Shown piece by piece: positions 45,879-54,994 of a stretch of 64,000 bases of DNA. A program made the translations under genes and the position numbers. The first letter of the stretch is position 1. Each line of letters starts with the position of its first letter. The notes under the pieces are model-generated. The model worked only from the letters and a program-made list of their open reading frames with translations, was not told the origin of the DNA and searched no databases. Source of the stretch: Alphaproteobacteria bacterium (GTDB lineage Bacteria; Pseudomonadota; Alphaproteobacteria; TMED109); assembly GCA_022825705.1 (NCBI GenBank), contig JAJDWH010000010.1, forward strand, positions 124,001 through 188,000. The letters are read 5' to 3'.

Positions 45879-48296
45879 TCAGGTCTCCCGCATTCGGGCG
45901 CCGGTCGGATCGTACAGGGAGCGGAGAGAGGCGTCTGCGGGGACGATGGTGCCGGCGACGTTGATGGCGAAGTCCGTGGCGTGGAGCATTTCGGCGGGCA
46001 CGTAGCCCAAGCCAACGGCGCCGCCCAGCGTGTGCCCGTAGCTGCCGGAGGTGAGCGTGCCCGCCGTCCGGCCATCCGCGAGGATCGGCTCGTGGCCAAA
46101 CAACAGGGGTTCAGGATCTCGCAACCGAAACTGCATCATTCTCCGGGCGGGGCCGGCGTCCCGGGCGCGGAGGTAAGCGTCGCGTCCGAGGAACGCTTTC
46201 GCATCGGGCTTCACCGCAAACCCGAGGCCAGCCTCGAGCGGAGTGTCGGACGGGGCAATGTCGTGACCCCAGTGACGGTAGGCCTTCTCGATGCGCAGGC
46301 TATCGAGCGCATGCATGCCCGCTTGCATCGCACCGGCCTCCCGTAGCGTCGCGAGCATGCGCGCGGCTTCGTTCCATGGCACGTAGAGTTCCCAGCCAAG
46401 TTCGCCGACGTAGCTGATTCGCGATGCGCGGACGGGCACCCCTGCCAATTCGATCTTCCGCGACACGGCAAACGGAAACGCCGGGCCGGCAAGGTCGGCC
46501 GACGTCAGCGGCTGCAGCAGCGCGCGCGACCCGGGCCCCATCACGGCAAACACCGCCCAGGATTCGGTCGCGTCGATGATTTCCACGCGCTGGTCTCGTG
46601 CCTCCGCGCGCAGCCGGGCGAGGTCGCGTGCCGCTGTGGCGGCCGCGGACACGATCAGGTACCGCGTGTCGGTCAGGCGGGTGACTGTGAGGTCCGCCTC
46701 GATGCCGGCAGCGGCATTCAGCCATTGCGTGTAGATGACGTTGCCGGCCGGGCCGCCCACGTCATTCGCGGAAACCCATTGAAGCAGCGCCTCGGCATCC
46801 GGGCCTTCCACCAGAAACTTGCCGAAAGACGTGAGGTCGAAGACGCCGGTGGCCTCGCGGACACGACGATGTTCAGCGGCGCTCGCCCCGAACCAGTTCT
46901 GGCGACCGTAGCTGTAGACGTAGGCCGGTTCTTGGCCGGGCGATGCAAACCAGTTGGCGCGTTCCCAGCCGGCGACCTCGCCAAAGCATGCGCCGGCCTG
47001 CGCCAGCACCTCGTGCACGGGAGATCGTCGCTGGTCGCGCGCGGTCTCGAACTGACGGTAGGGCCAATGCATGGCGTAGAGCAGCCCGAGCGCCTCGCTC
47101 ACGCGGGTCTTCAGGTAGGACTTGGTGTTCTGGAACGGCTGCATGCGGCGCGGGTCGAAGGCCGAGAGGTCGCAGGGAGGCACGCCTTCCTCGATCCATT
47201 CCGCGAGCCGCCGGCCGACGCCCCCTGCCGCCTGGATCCCGATCGAATTGAAGCCGGCGGCGATCCAAAAGCCCTCGACGTTGCCGGCGGGTCCGAGATG
47301 AAACGCTTGATCGGGCGTGAAGCTCTCCGGCCCGTTGAAGAACGTGCGGATGCCAATGTCCTGGAGCGCCGGAACGCGGTGCAGCGCCGCCTCCAGCATC
47401 GGCTCGAAATGGTCCCAGTCGTCGGGAAGCTGGTCGAAACAGAAATCCTCCGGAATGCCATCCATGCCCCACGGCTTGGCCACCGGCTCGAAGGCTCCGA
47501 TCAGCAGCTTGCCGGCGTCCTCCTTGAAATAGATGGAACCGTCCTGGTCACGCATGACCGGAAGCCCGGGCTCGATCTCCGGCATCGGTTCCGTGACGAC
47601 ATAGAAGTGCTCAGCCGCGTGCAGCGGCACGGCGGTACCGGCCAGGAGCCCGATCTCGCGTGCCCACATGCCAGCACAGTTGGCGACGCAGTCCGTCGCG
47701 ATCGAGCCGGCCTCCGTTTCGACGCCGGTGACGCGGCCGTCGGCCGTGCGAATCCCGGTGACTGCCACGTTTTCCAGCAGTTGCGCGCCGGCCTGCCGAG
47801 CGCCCTTGGCGAGGGCTGCAGCGGTGTCGGCCGGATTGGTCTGCCCATCGCCGGCAAAGAAACTCCCGCCAAACAGATCGTCCACATGGAGGAGCGGCCA
47901 GACACGCTTGAGGTCATCCGGCGTGCAAAGCTCCACTTCGGCTCCCAAGGCACGCGCGCTTGCGGCCGCGCGCTGCAACTCGGCCCAGCGTTCCGCGTTC
48001 CTGGCGGTGTAGATCGAGCCGGTCTGGCGGAACCCGGTCGCCTGACCGGTCTCGGCCTCCAATTCGGCGTAGAGGCGCGCCGAATCGGCAAGAATCGCAG
48101 CCAGAGTCGGGTACGGAGCAGCAGAGCGCACGAGCCCGGCGGCGTGCCAGGTGGTGCCGCACGTGAATTGCCGGCGTTCCAGAAGCACCACGCCTTCACG
48201 GCCCCGTCGCGCCAAGTGATAGGCGAGACTCAGGCCGATGATGCCGCCACCGACGATGACGATGGACGCGTGGGAAGGCGGAGCGGGCATGACCAT
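45879..48296 (-). CDS. FAD oxidoreductase with GcvT domain (dimethylglycine/sarcosine dehydrogenase-like)
   Basis: This 805-aa protein combines an N-terminal FAD amine oxidoreductase (VIVGGGIIGLSLAYHLARRG, then FTCGTTWHAAGLVRS) with a C-terminal aminomethyltransferase (GcvT) folate-binding domain (FGKFLVEGPDAEALLQWVSA; ISYVGELGWELYVPW; GTLTSGSYGHTLGGAVGLGY). This is the dimethylglycine or sarcosine dehydrogenase architecture, which passes the removed methyl group to tetrahydrofolate. The HAAGL motif is the usual flavin-attachment neighbourhood. It suggests use of glycine betaine or other methylated amines. Confidence 0.94.
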   Translation of the reverse strand: MVMPAPPSHASIVIVGGGIIGLSLAYHLARRGREGVVLLERRQFTCGTTWHAAGLVRSAAPYPTLAAILADSARLYAELEAETGQATGFRQTGSIYTARNAERWAELQRAAASARALGAEVELCTPDDLKRVWPLLHVDDLFGGSFFAGDGQTNPADTAAALAKGARQAGAQLLENVAVTGIRTADGRVTGVETEAGSIATDCVANCAGMWAREIGLLAGTAVPLHAAEHFYVVTEPMPEIEPGLPVMRDQDGSIYFKEDAGKLLIGAFEPVAKPWGMDGIPEDFCFDQLPDDWDHFEPMLEAALHRVPALQDIGIRTFFNGPESFTPDQAFHLGPAGNVEGFWIAAGFNSIGIQAAGGVGRRLAEWIEEGVPPCDLSAFDPRRMQPFQNTKSYLKTRVSEALGLLYAMHWPYRQFETARDQRRSPVHEVLAQAGACFGEVAGWERANWFASPGQEPAYVYSYGRQNWFGASAAEHRRVREATGVFDLTSFGKFLVEGPDAEALLQWVSANDVGGPAGNVIYTQWLNAAAGIEADLTVTRLTDTRYLIVSAAATAARDLARLRAEARDQRVEIIDATESWAVFAVMGPGSRALLQPLTSADLAGPAFPFAVSRKIELAGVPVRASRISYVGELGWELYVPWNEAARMLATLREAGAMQAGMHALDSLRIEKAYRHWGHDIAPSDTPLEAGLGFAVKPDAKAFLGRDAYLRARDAGPARRMMQFRLRDPEPLLFGHEPILADGRTAGTLTSGSYGHTLGGAVGLGYVPAEMLHATDFAINVAGTIVPADASLRSLYDPTGARMRET

Positions 48297-48532
48297 CGGA
48301 GTCTAGGTGTTGTCGTCAGCGACCGACAGGCGAGCGGAGTCGCCACCCCGATCGATGGCGTCCCATCGCTCGGCATTCGCTTGGGGCGGTTGCCAAGGCG
48401 CGCCGATCATCCCGATTGCCTCACAGCGGCTCCCGACCCGGCTCGTCGGGCCGAGCAATGCCGAGGGAAACAGCCCACAGCCGACCGGCCGAGCAGCCTC
48501 GACATATGCGAATACCGTATTACGTATTGGCC
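48297..48532. other. Upstream region of higBA
   Basis: No gene seen. Just before higB the sequence ATACCGTATTACGTAT (48512-48527) forms an imperfect palindrome of ATAC/GTAT units, a plausible HigA operator. Confidence 0.4.
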
Positions 48533-48814
48533 ATGGCGATACGGTCATTTGCGGACAAGGATACGGAGACCGTTTGGCTTGACCGGCGGGTGCGCCGTTT
48601 CCAGAGCGTCCAGGCCCATGTCAAACGTAGGCTCAATGTTCTTAACGCGGTTGCCACGCAGGACGACCTGCGAAACAACCCCGGGGCAAGACTCCATAGG
48701 CTCAGAGGCGATCGTGAGGGCCATTGGGCCATTGCCATCAACGAGCAATACCGCATCGTCTTCGACCGGAACGACGGACCCACCAACGTCGAAATAACGG
48801 ACTATCACCGATGA
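48533..48814 (+). CDS. higB: HigB-type mRNA interferase toxin
   Basis: This 93-aa RelE-superfamily toxin has a compact family match: MAIRSFADKDTETVWLDRR, then ARLHRLRGDREGHWAIAINE and QYRIVFDRNDG...VEITDYHR. It would cleave mRNA on ribosomes. The longer in-frame start at 48416 is not supported. The stop overlaps the higA ATG (ATGA), giving the toxin-first order typical of HigBA. The module looks intact. Confidence 0.94.
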   Translation: MAIRSFADKDTETVWLDRRVRRFQSVQAHVKRRLNVLNAVATQDDLRNNPGARLHRLRGDREGHWAIAINEQYRIVFDRNDGPTNVEITDYHR

Positions 48815-49104
48815 TCGGACCGATACACCCAGGCGAGACGCTCCGCGAGGATTTCATGGAGCCGTACGCACTCTGCGCCAACGGCTTGTCGAAGGCACTC
48901 GGCATTCCGCAGAACCGAATCAGCGACATCGTACGCGGCCGACGCGGCATCACGGCTGACACCGCGCTCAGACTCGAGCAGGCCTTCGGCGTATCCGGCT
49001 CGTTCTGGCTCAATCTCCAGTCCCATTACGAGCTCGAGGTTGCCAGGCGGGACAACGGATCCGCCATCAGGAAGAGCGTGCAGCGGCTCGCTAGGGCCGC
49101 TTGA
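48811..49104 (+). CDS. higA: HigA-type XRE antitoxin
   Basis: This 97-aa antitoxin has the HigA start (MIGPIHPGETLREDFMEPYA) and an Xre helix-turn-helix (GLSKALGIPQNRISDIVRGR, then RGITADTALRLEQAFG and SFWLNLQ). It neutralises HigB and represses the operon. It is coupled to higB by a 4-bp overlap. All expected segments are present. Confidence 0.95.
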   Translation: MIGPIHPGETLREDFMEPYALCANGLSKALGIPQNRISDIVRGRRGITADTALRLEQAFGVSGSFWLNLQSHYELEVARRDNGSAIRKSVQRLARAA

Positions 49105-49530
49105 ACCTTCCTTCATATGCCCGTCCGCGCGTACTGTCGCGGGCATGCGGAGCGGACGGTCTGAACGCTGCCCAGCTGTCACCGTGATCCTGCGGTCTCC
49201 GGCGACAGTCGACCAGCATGTGTTCGAGCGTGACAGACTGTCAATGTGACCGGAGTGTTGTTTGCATCCCCTGGCCAACCAGCGCAGAGGCTGTGCTGTC
49301 GTGCGGCTCTGACTGCGGAACACGAGTGGGAATAGCGGTGGCGGAGGGCTAGGCGTTTCCAACTTTGGGACTTGAAGGCCAATTTCTTTATTTCAGTCCG
49401 TTACTTAGAATGGTTTCCATCTTGGCACAAAATTCCGTAATTTAAGTCCATTTGAAGAACAGAAGAGAACGTTCTTGACTTCCTGGAGCCTGATTCCCTT
49501 CCCTGAACGGTCAGCCCACGGAACGCTACG
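49105..49530. other. AT-richer non-coding stretch after higA
   Basis: No gene or clear signal recognised. From about 49370 base composition turns visibly more AT-rich, marking the entry to the imported segment that follows. Confidence 0.45.
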
Positions 49531-49795
49531 AATTGCCGCGACCGAAGGCCGCTTCACCCAGGAAGAAACATCCGCGCGTGCCCTTCCCGGTAGCCGTGGA
49601 TCTGTTCGGAGCCGAACGAACCATTCAGGTCAACCATTGCCGGGCAGCCAGTTGTACCAACTTCCGCGCGCCGGCGCGGACCCAACACGCGACACCCGGC
49701 CCCTCGGCTGGCAGGAACTCCGCGTAAAAGCTGGCCAGCATCATCAAGGGAATGGTTCCCTCCATCCGCTGCAAGTGTGACCGGTCTCCGACCTG
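49531..49795 (+). repeat. Eroded IS-like fragment, copy B
   Basis: The frame 49533-49727 reads MPRPKAASPRKKHPRVPFPV, then DLFGAERTIQVNHCRAASCT and NFRAPART...PGPSAGR. After a stop it continues as KLASIIKGMVPSIRCKC, which looks like the next part of the same Cys-rich N-terminal domain. The best-preserved of three related fragments (see 44960 and 63778), it is probably the start of a dead transposase gene. Confidence 0.45.
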
Positions 49796-49868
49796 TGCAA
49801 TGTGAACCTCCGACCCAGCGCGTGATTCAGGATATTGCCACCAACTATAGGCGTCGACTTCGAAGATC

Positions 49869-51536
49869 TTAGATCGGCCATGTGGCAACAGCGATTGGAG
49901 CGAGAGTCTTTTGGCGGTTCGTGATCTCGCTTACGGTCCAATCCGCTGCAGTTGCGATCTGTTTCGTGAGCTCGTACGGAGAGTTCTCATATATTGGCAT
50001 TTTCGTTGAAAAACTTGCACTCTTTGCCGTGGAATTGTCACTAGCCCGAAGCAAACAAAGATTCCCTATGCGCTTGTAGTACAGCCTCACCTCGTCGTCC
50101 GAGAACTTTGGCCAATTTCCTTCGGGCTTCTCTGGGAGCACATGCTCTAAATTAATTTCGCTTCGGTCATCGTTCGGTATGTGCCAAGGCTCCCTTTCGC
50201 CTTTCGCCGAGAGCTCCATTGAGCGCAGGTAATAGCGAGCTAGCTTCCGATTCGAAACTGTCGCGGTTTCAAATGCGGCCAAGAATCTGCCATCGGAGGG
50301 AGTTAGATGAGATAGCTTTGCCTTAAGGTCATTCGAAGTCGTGATGTTCTGAGTAAAGATCTCGTGAGCAGCGTCAGCGATTCCCTCTTCGACAGAACCT
50401 GTGCGAGTACTACCTGCGATCATTAATCTAACGCCAAAGGAAATACAGAAATTAGTCGCCTTCTCGGTTTCTTTGTCGTCAAAGCCTTCTGCAACGGCTA
50501 GAATCAAAGGCCGGAGTGGTTTGATATCGATCAAATTCAAGACTTCGATCGCCTTTCTCGTTGAGTCGGATCGATTCCATTTTTCGTGATCTGCATTGTA
50601 TATTGCGACATAGGAACTCGCCAAAGATTCCAGCTGGCCAGTGAATGTGACAACTGGTTGTGGCGCCTTGGCAAGCCGCTGCACGGCTTCATAGACCTCG
50701 TGTTCACGAACGAATCCCTGGATAAGAATAAGAGAATGCCGAAGGAAGCGAATTGTGATATCTTCGTCTTCGATGGTTTCAAGTGCGCCTCGCATCAGAG
50801 ACCACCGCTGCTGGACTTCGTCGATGCGGTCTCCTGCGCGGCCAAAGAGATAGTTTTTTACCAAGTCGGATTGGGAGGTTCGGAGACCGCGATCGTTGAG
50901 TGTCTCGAACATCCGATAGGCATCGGCGTCGTTTGGAACTTGCAATAGCACTGCACGGGCACGCTGTTGCATGAAGTTGATCCATCGATTAAGAGTGTCG
51001 CCGTGATCCTTCTCGTCAAAGCCGGAGACGATCCTTTTCACTTGACCGTATGCTTCACGAAAGGCTTGGTGAATCAGATGGTGCGACGGCTTGGACGGAG
51101 AAGGTGCGGGGTATTCGTTAGTTAGGCGCGCTCGGAAATATTCGTTGTCGTCAAGGTTCAATCGAAGACGGGGAACCCGAGCGCGGGTGCTACGGTCAAT
51201 TACATTAAGGATTTCTCCGTCTACCGATTGTGCAATCATTGGGTCCATTTCTGTCAGATAATTCCGGATTTCCGCAAGCATGATTGCCGTTGTTGCGAGT
51301 CGTTGTTGCCCATCAACAACTTCCAACCAACCGTCACCGCGCGGAATTGTAACTATTGTTCCGAGAAAATAGCTGGAGTCGTCATCTGCGATCGAGCGCG
51401 CGAAGTCCTGAAACAACGTCTTAACTTCCCGGACTGTCCAAGAGTAGTCACGTTGGTTCGGCGGAACAGTGAGCTTGTTTTGCCCAAGGATGCTCGCCAG
51501 TCCCAGCTGGGAAAACCCGAACGTCGCATTAGCCAT
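49869..51536 (-). CDS. DUF262/DUF1524 protein (GmrSD-like, probable defence)
   Basis: This 555-aa protein has the N-terminal DUF262 (ParB-like nucleotide-binding) motif VVDGQQRLATTAIMLAEI and a C-terminal DUF1524 HNH-type region (NLEHVLPEKPEGNWP, then RIGNLCLL and SASFSTKMPIY). This is the single-chain arrangement of GmrSD-type type IV restriction enzymes, which use nucleotide hydrolysis to cleave modified DNA. It starts inside the last codons of an RHH regulator gene (8-bp overlap), so the two form an operon. Base composition is clearly more AT-rich than the chromosome core, a sign of transfer. Confidence 0.9.
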   Translation of the reverse strand: MANATFGFSQLGLASILGQNKLTVPPNQRDYSWTVREVKTLFQDFARSIADDDSSYFLGTIVTIPRGDGWLEVVDGQQRLATTAIMLAEIRNYLTEMDPMIAQSVDGEILNVIDRSTRARVPRLRLNLDDNEYFRARLTNEYPAPSPSKPSHHLIHQAFREAYGQVKRIVSGFDEKDHGDTLNRWINFMQQRARAVLLQVPNDADAYRMFETLNDRGLRTSQSDLVKNYLFGRAGDRIDEVQQRWSLMRGALETIEDEDITIRFLRHSLILIQGFVREHEVYEAVQRLAKAPQPVVTFTGQLESLASSYVAIYNADHEKWNRSDSTRKAIEVLNLIDIKPLRPLILAVAEGFDDKETEKATNFCISFGVRLMIAGSTRTGSVEEGIADAAHEIFTQNITTSNDLKAKLSHLTPSDGRFLAAFETATVSNRKLARYYLRSMELSAKGEREPWHIPNDDRSEINLEHVLPEKPEGNWPKFSDDEVRLYYKRIGNLCLLRASDNSTAKSASFSTKMPIYENSPYELTKQIATAADWTVSEITNRQKTLAPIAVATWPI

Positions 51537-51729
51537 TGGTTACGGTCCTCAGCGGGATGGGCTCAACAAATGGAACGTGGCGACCGCTGCCCTCAAGCTC
51601 CCGAATGGCAGCGGTACGCAGGCGTTCACGAACCCAAGCAGAAAGTGAGATTCCCGCAAGAGCTGCCGCCTGTTGAAATGCCTGCTTCTCATCAGGCTGC
51701 AATCGAAGCTGCAAGAGCTCTGTCCTCAT
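51529..51729 (-). CDS. Ribbon-helix-helix regulator coupled to the DUF262 gene
   Basis: The 66-aa protein has an RHH pattern (ELLQLRLQPDEKQAFQQAAA, then LAGISLSAWVRERLRTAAIR), the MetJ/Arc-type DNA-binding fold found in antitoxins and relaxosome accessory proteins. The start at 51729 has GAAGGAG at ideal distance; an upstream in-frame ATG at 51786 would place the operator inside the gene. Its 3' end overlaps the DUF262 start. A perfect palindrome directly upstream is the obvious autoregulatory site. Confidence 0.8.
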   Translation of the reverse strand: MRTELLQLRLQPDEKQAFQQAAALAGISLSAWVRERLRTAAIRELEGSGRHVPFVEPIPLRTVTNG

Positions 51730-51742
51730 CGCGTCGCTCCTT

Positions 51743-51759
51743 CTTGGGTATAACCCAAG
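51743..51759. promoter_or_regulatory. Perfect palindromic operator of the RHH-DUF262 operon
   Basis: CTTGGGTATAACCCAAG has perfect 7-bp arms around a 3-base centre and abuts the ribosome-binding site of the RHH gene. Binding here would block transcription or translation of both genes. Confidence 0.6.
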
Positions 51760-52507
51760 TGTAATGTAAACGTATAGACATATCAACTAAGGTGGCGGAT
51801 CTGTAAAGACATAGACATCACACCGGGAAGAAGGGAAAATACTGTTGGGCGACGCCAATCGGCAGTTGCGACGGTCTCTGGTGGCCAGAGCAAGAATTGT
51901 TGGCTGGGTCGGGTCGGCACTTGGGTTCGCCGCGAAAAGACTTGCCGCGTGCACAGTCGGCAACGACAAATGCCCACAACCGCGACGCTCGGATCCGGTG
52001 CCGGTAGCAGGCGCCCCCCGAGCGAAGTTCCATCGCCCTTCCAGGGCACACTCCGCAGCAGCGCCGCCAACACCATGGCCTTCGCGATTGGGTGCGCGCC
52101 GGTCGTTACCGGCGGTAATCCGACTGTGGCCAACGCGTCGTTGGGCAATCCTTCAACTCCGTTCTGAACCTGCTCGCTGAAGGGCGGTTCCGACCATGGC
52201 ACGGCGCTGGAAACCGATCCCCAAGGCAGCCATGGGGCCGGCCTGCGCCCATGGCGGGGTGCGTCCGGATGCGCCAGCGTCCGGTGATCAGCCCCGATCG
52301 ATCGGTTGAGTCGTAATGTCAGTCGAGACCCTCGGCGTGCCGCTCGCGGCGAACGCAATATTTTGGCTTGACGACCGACAGCTGCCACCTCTCTGTCACC
52401 CGCCACGCTCATAGGGCAGCGAGATCCGATCCAGTCTCGCCTTTCGCACTTGATACCACGATGCTGGTGCGGCAACGTTTCTTGTGCTTTCTTGGTGGGT
52501 CCCGACC
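51760..52507. other. 750-base region without a recognisable gene
   Basis: A 246-aa minus-strand frame (51783-52523) and shorter plus frames cover this stretch. None shows a family motif, and the composition is biased to Arg/Pro/Ser as in antisense frames. It may be a relic of a mobile element; I could not assign it. Confidence 0.45.
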
Positions 52508-53314
52508 ATGAGCGATCTCGCACATCGAGAAACCGTCGATGCCTACCAAGCCGACGGTGTCATCCTTATTCGGGGCCTGTTCGCCGACTGGGTGGAGATG
52601 CTTGCGCGGGGGGTCGAGCGCAATTTGGCCGAGCCGGGACCTGACAGCAAACACTACCGCGACGACCAGGGCCGCCTGTTCCTGAGCGACTATTGCAACT
52701 GGTCGCGCATCTCCGAATACGAAACCTTCCTTAAGCGATCCCGATGCGCCGAGCTGGCTGCCGCGCTCATGCGTTCACGGACTGCGCGTCTCTTCCACGA
52801 GCACGTTTTGGTCAAGGAAGCCGGGACCCAGATCGCCACACCGTGGCACCATGATCTGCCCTACTATTGCGTCGAGGGCTGGCAGAACGTCTCGATCTGG
52901 ATCCCGCTCGACGAGGTGGCGCGCGACACGAGCCCCGAATTTGTCGCCGGTTCCCACCGGTGGGGCCGTCACTTCACGCCCGAACGCTTCAACACGCAGC
53001 CGCTCTACGGCGAGGCCGACCCCTTCGAATGCCTGCCTGACATCGCGGCTCATCGCGACGCCTACGACATCCGAGGCTTTGACCTGTCACCGGGCGATGC
53101 CATCTGCTTCCACTACCTCACCGTCCACGGCGCCCCCGCCAACCGGTCGCCCGCCCACCCTAGGCGTGCCCTGTCGGCACGCTGGATTGGCGACGACGCC
53201 CGTTTCGTCCGGCGCCCGGGTACGACCTCCCCGCCGTTTCCTGACGTACGGCTCCGTCCGGGCGATTCCATGGATGCCCCGGAGTTTCCCTTGGTTTGGC
53301 CTCGCGGCACCTGA
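52508..53314 (+). CDS. Phytanoyl-CoA dioxygenase (PhyH) family protein
   Basis: This 268-aa Fe(II)/2-oxoglutarate oxygenase is distinct from the one at 42283. The triad is His114 and Asp116 (TPWHHDLPYYCVEGWQNV), distal His207 (YLTVHGAPANRS) and a following Arg near 219. FVAGSHRWGRHFTPERF is typical. The start at 52508 begins at the conserved MSDLAHRETVDAYQADGVIL. It sits as a core-composition gene between two imported segments. The substrate is unknown. Confidence 0.92.
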   Translation: MSDLAHRETVDAYQADGVILIRGLFADWVEMLARGVERNLAEPGPDSKHYRDDQGRLFLSDYCNWSRISEYETFLKRSRCAELAAALMRSRTARLFHEHVLVKEAGTQIATPWHHDLPYYCVEGWQNVSIWIPLDEVARDTSPEFVAGSHRWGRHFTPERFNTQPLYGEADPFECLPDIAAHRDAYDIRGFDLSPGDAICFHYLTVHGAPANRSPAHPRRALSARWIGDDARFVRRPGTTSPPFPDVRLRPGDSMDAPEFPLVWPRGT

Positions 53315-53555
53315 CTGCAAGCCGTGCTGGGCCATCGCCATAACACTGTCGTAGACCGGCCAACAGAGGTCGGCAGGCGGCAATGCACTAGGGCCATCTG
53401 GTGTAGCCCATCGGAGGGGGGAAGGGATACAAGAAAATCTCTAGCGAGATCGGAACCGAAAGCGACAATCTTCGGACGGGATCCTCGGAGCTTTTGGAGG
53501 GGGAACCAACTTTCTGGATTTCCTGACTTCCATGGCAAACGATCACCGGACAGTT

Positions 53556-53603
53556 TTGACCTGCTCCCCTAATGAGTTGGTCCGGCTTCCAGGGAGCAGG
53601 TCA
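53556..53603. mobile_element. Left terminal repeat of a putative mobile cassette
   Basis: TTGACCTGCTCCCC (53556-53569) is the perfect reverse complement of GGGGAGCAGGTCAA at 57163-57176. A second inward copy, GGGAGCAGGTCA (53592-53603), makes this end a hairpin of about 48 bases. The repeats resemble IS3-family ends as I remember them. No transposase is left nearby. Confidence 0.5.
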
Positions 53604-53681
53604 GGTGACGGACGAGGTGATTGAACGCCATTTTCGGGGGCGCCATACGATTGGCGTCTAACCCATACTGGCCCTGTGCGT

Positions 53682-54596
53682 TCAGATCTTCTCGCTTGGA
53701 TGCCTGTGTCTTAACATCGGCCCCAGTTTTGAATAGTGCCCGGGATTGCAATATTCCTCATACCATGTGCCCAAGTGAAGCTGCAGGTCTGTCACGAAGT
53801 AATGCAAGATTCGTGCAGAGCTGATATCCGGGGCGTGCCCTTCTTCCTGTATAGTCAGCCAAGTCATTGTATTAGCCGAACCTTGGGAGGTCAGATTTAC
53901 CTCGGCCGAAATTCCCAATTCTGCTCCCTTTCGACCCATTCGTCCCGGGATGCAGAGTGTGGCTCCGTGGTCTTGGTCTAGAATCACCACTGATGCATTG
54001 CTCGGTCTTATGTCGTTCTTCTTGATATCGACTTCTAGGTTCTTCACCTTGCAATCGCCTTGACTTAATGCAATTAAGAAGGTGTAACACTGGTTCGCCC
54101 AAGGTCTCCCCGTAATCGGCCGGCTCATTTCAGCTAAGGTCGCATCGTTCCCGATTGTACCAAATCTGAACTTGTTCCTGACCAGCCGTCCTTCTTGCAG
54201 AGTTTCGATGTCTTTCACCATTCGCTGGTAGCTCTGAATGACTCGGTTATGGTTTGCCCAAGAGGACTTGACCTCGCCTACGGCTGCGACCCACTCTACT
54301 CTCACCAGTTCAGTTTCTCCTTCTTCTGCATTGTGCATCGTCGCTGCTGGAACGTCTCTAACGATGATGATGTCTATCTGGCCGGATTTCATGCCATCAG
54401 CGCGAACTACGTGCCCCTGTGTTACTCGATACTGGCTTCCTATCAAACTTCCGACGAGCTTTCTAACTGTTTGCTCGGGGCCATCTCCTCGTGCACGAAT
54501 GTTGTTTCTTCCTCCTGTGGCTGTCGCTTTTTTTCGACTTAGGAATAATTCATCGGCAAGGGCAGCGTAGAGTTCGTCCGGCTGGTAAGTGTCCAT
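53682..54596 (-). CDS. DUF6602-like protein with nuclease-type motif
   Basis: The 304-aa protein has KLVGSLIGSQYRVTQGHVVR, then GQIDIIIVRDVPA, and about 30 residues on VEWVAAVGEVKSSW. The ID...EVK spacing matches a PD-(D/E)XK nuclease core, and the layout resembles DUF6602 proteins found in defence contexts. The rest is unrecognised. The start at 54596 has AGAAAG upstream; the open frame continues to 54740 without similarity. AT-richer than the core. It points outward from two membrane-protein genes on the other strand. Confidence 0.65.
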   Translation of the reverse strand: MDTYQPDELYAALADELFLSRKKATATGGRNNIRARGDGPEQTVRKLVGSLIGSQYRVTQGHVVRADGMKSGQIDIIIVRDVPAATMHNAEEGETELVRVEWVAAVGEVKSSWANHNRVIQSYQRMVKDIETLQEGRLVRNKFRFGTIGNDATLAEMSRPITGRPWANQCYTFLIALSQGDCKVKNLEVDIKKNDIRPSNASVVILDQDHGATLCIPGRMGRKGAELGISAEVNLTSQGSANTMTWLTIQEEGHAPDISSARILHYFVTDLQLHLGTWYEEYCNPGHYSKLGPMLRHRHPSEKI

Positions 54597-54994
54597 CTTG
54601 CTTTCTCTATTCCATTGTGTTGGGTTCAAAATTGACTCGACATGCCCCCAACGCGAACCACCTGCAGCGGGAAAATCGCGGCTTACCACCATATTCGTCC
54701 GACGGACTGGTTCCAATGCTACCGGCGGCAGCGTCGCCATCTGGCTTGATCCGAGTGCCTGATGGAAGGCCGCACCCGCATCACGCTAATGGCGCCGGGA
54801 ACCGACTTCCGCAATGCCTTCGGGGAAGTGTTTAGTTCCGCCGTCGAACACGAACGGCGGGCGGCTGTTCACGATCGAAAGCATGAGTCGTCGGGTCGGG
54901 CGGGCCCGGAAGCTGCTGTTGCGGGTGAAAAGTCGAAGTTAGCACAGTCGCGCCGGACAGCGGCGACCTAGCAATCTGGCCGGAACTCCCCATT
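54597..54994. other. Divergent intergenic region in the cassette
   Basis: This 400-base region lies between the DUF6602-like gene and the first membrane protein. A 69-aa plus frame (54762-54971) is possible but unsupported. Promoters for both directions should lie here. Confidence 0.4.

Noticed and set aside
51783..52523. 246-aa minus-strand frame
   Set aside because: Overlaps the PhyH start and has no motif. A mobile-element relic is possible but could not be supported.
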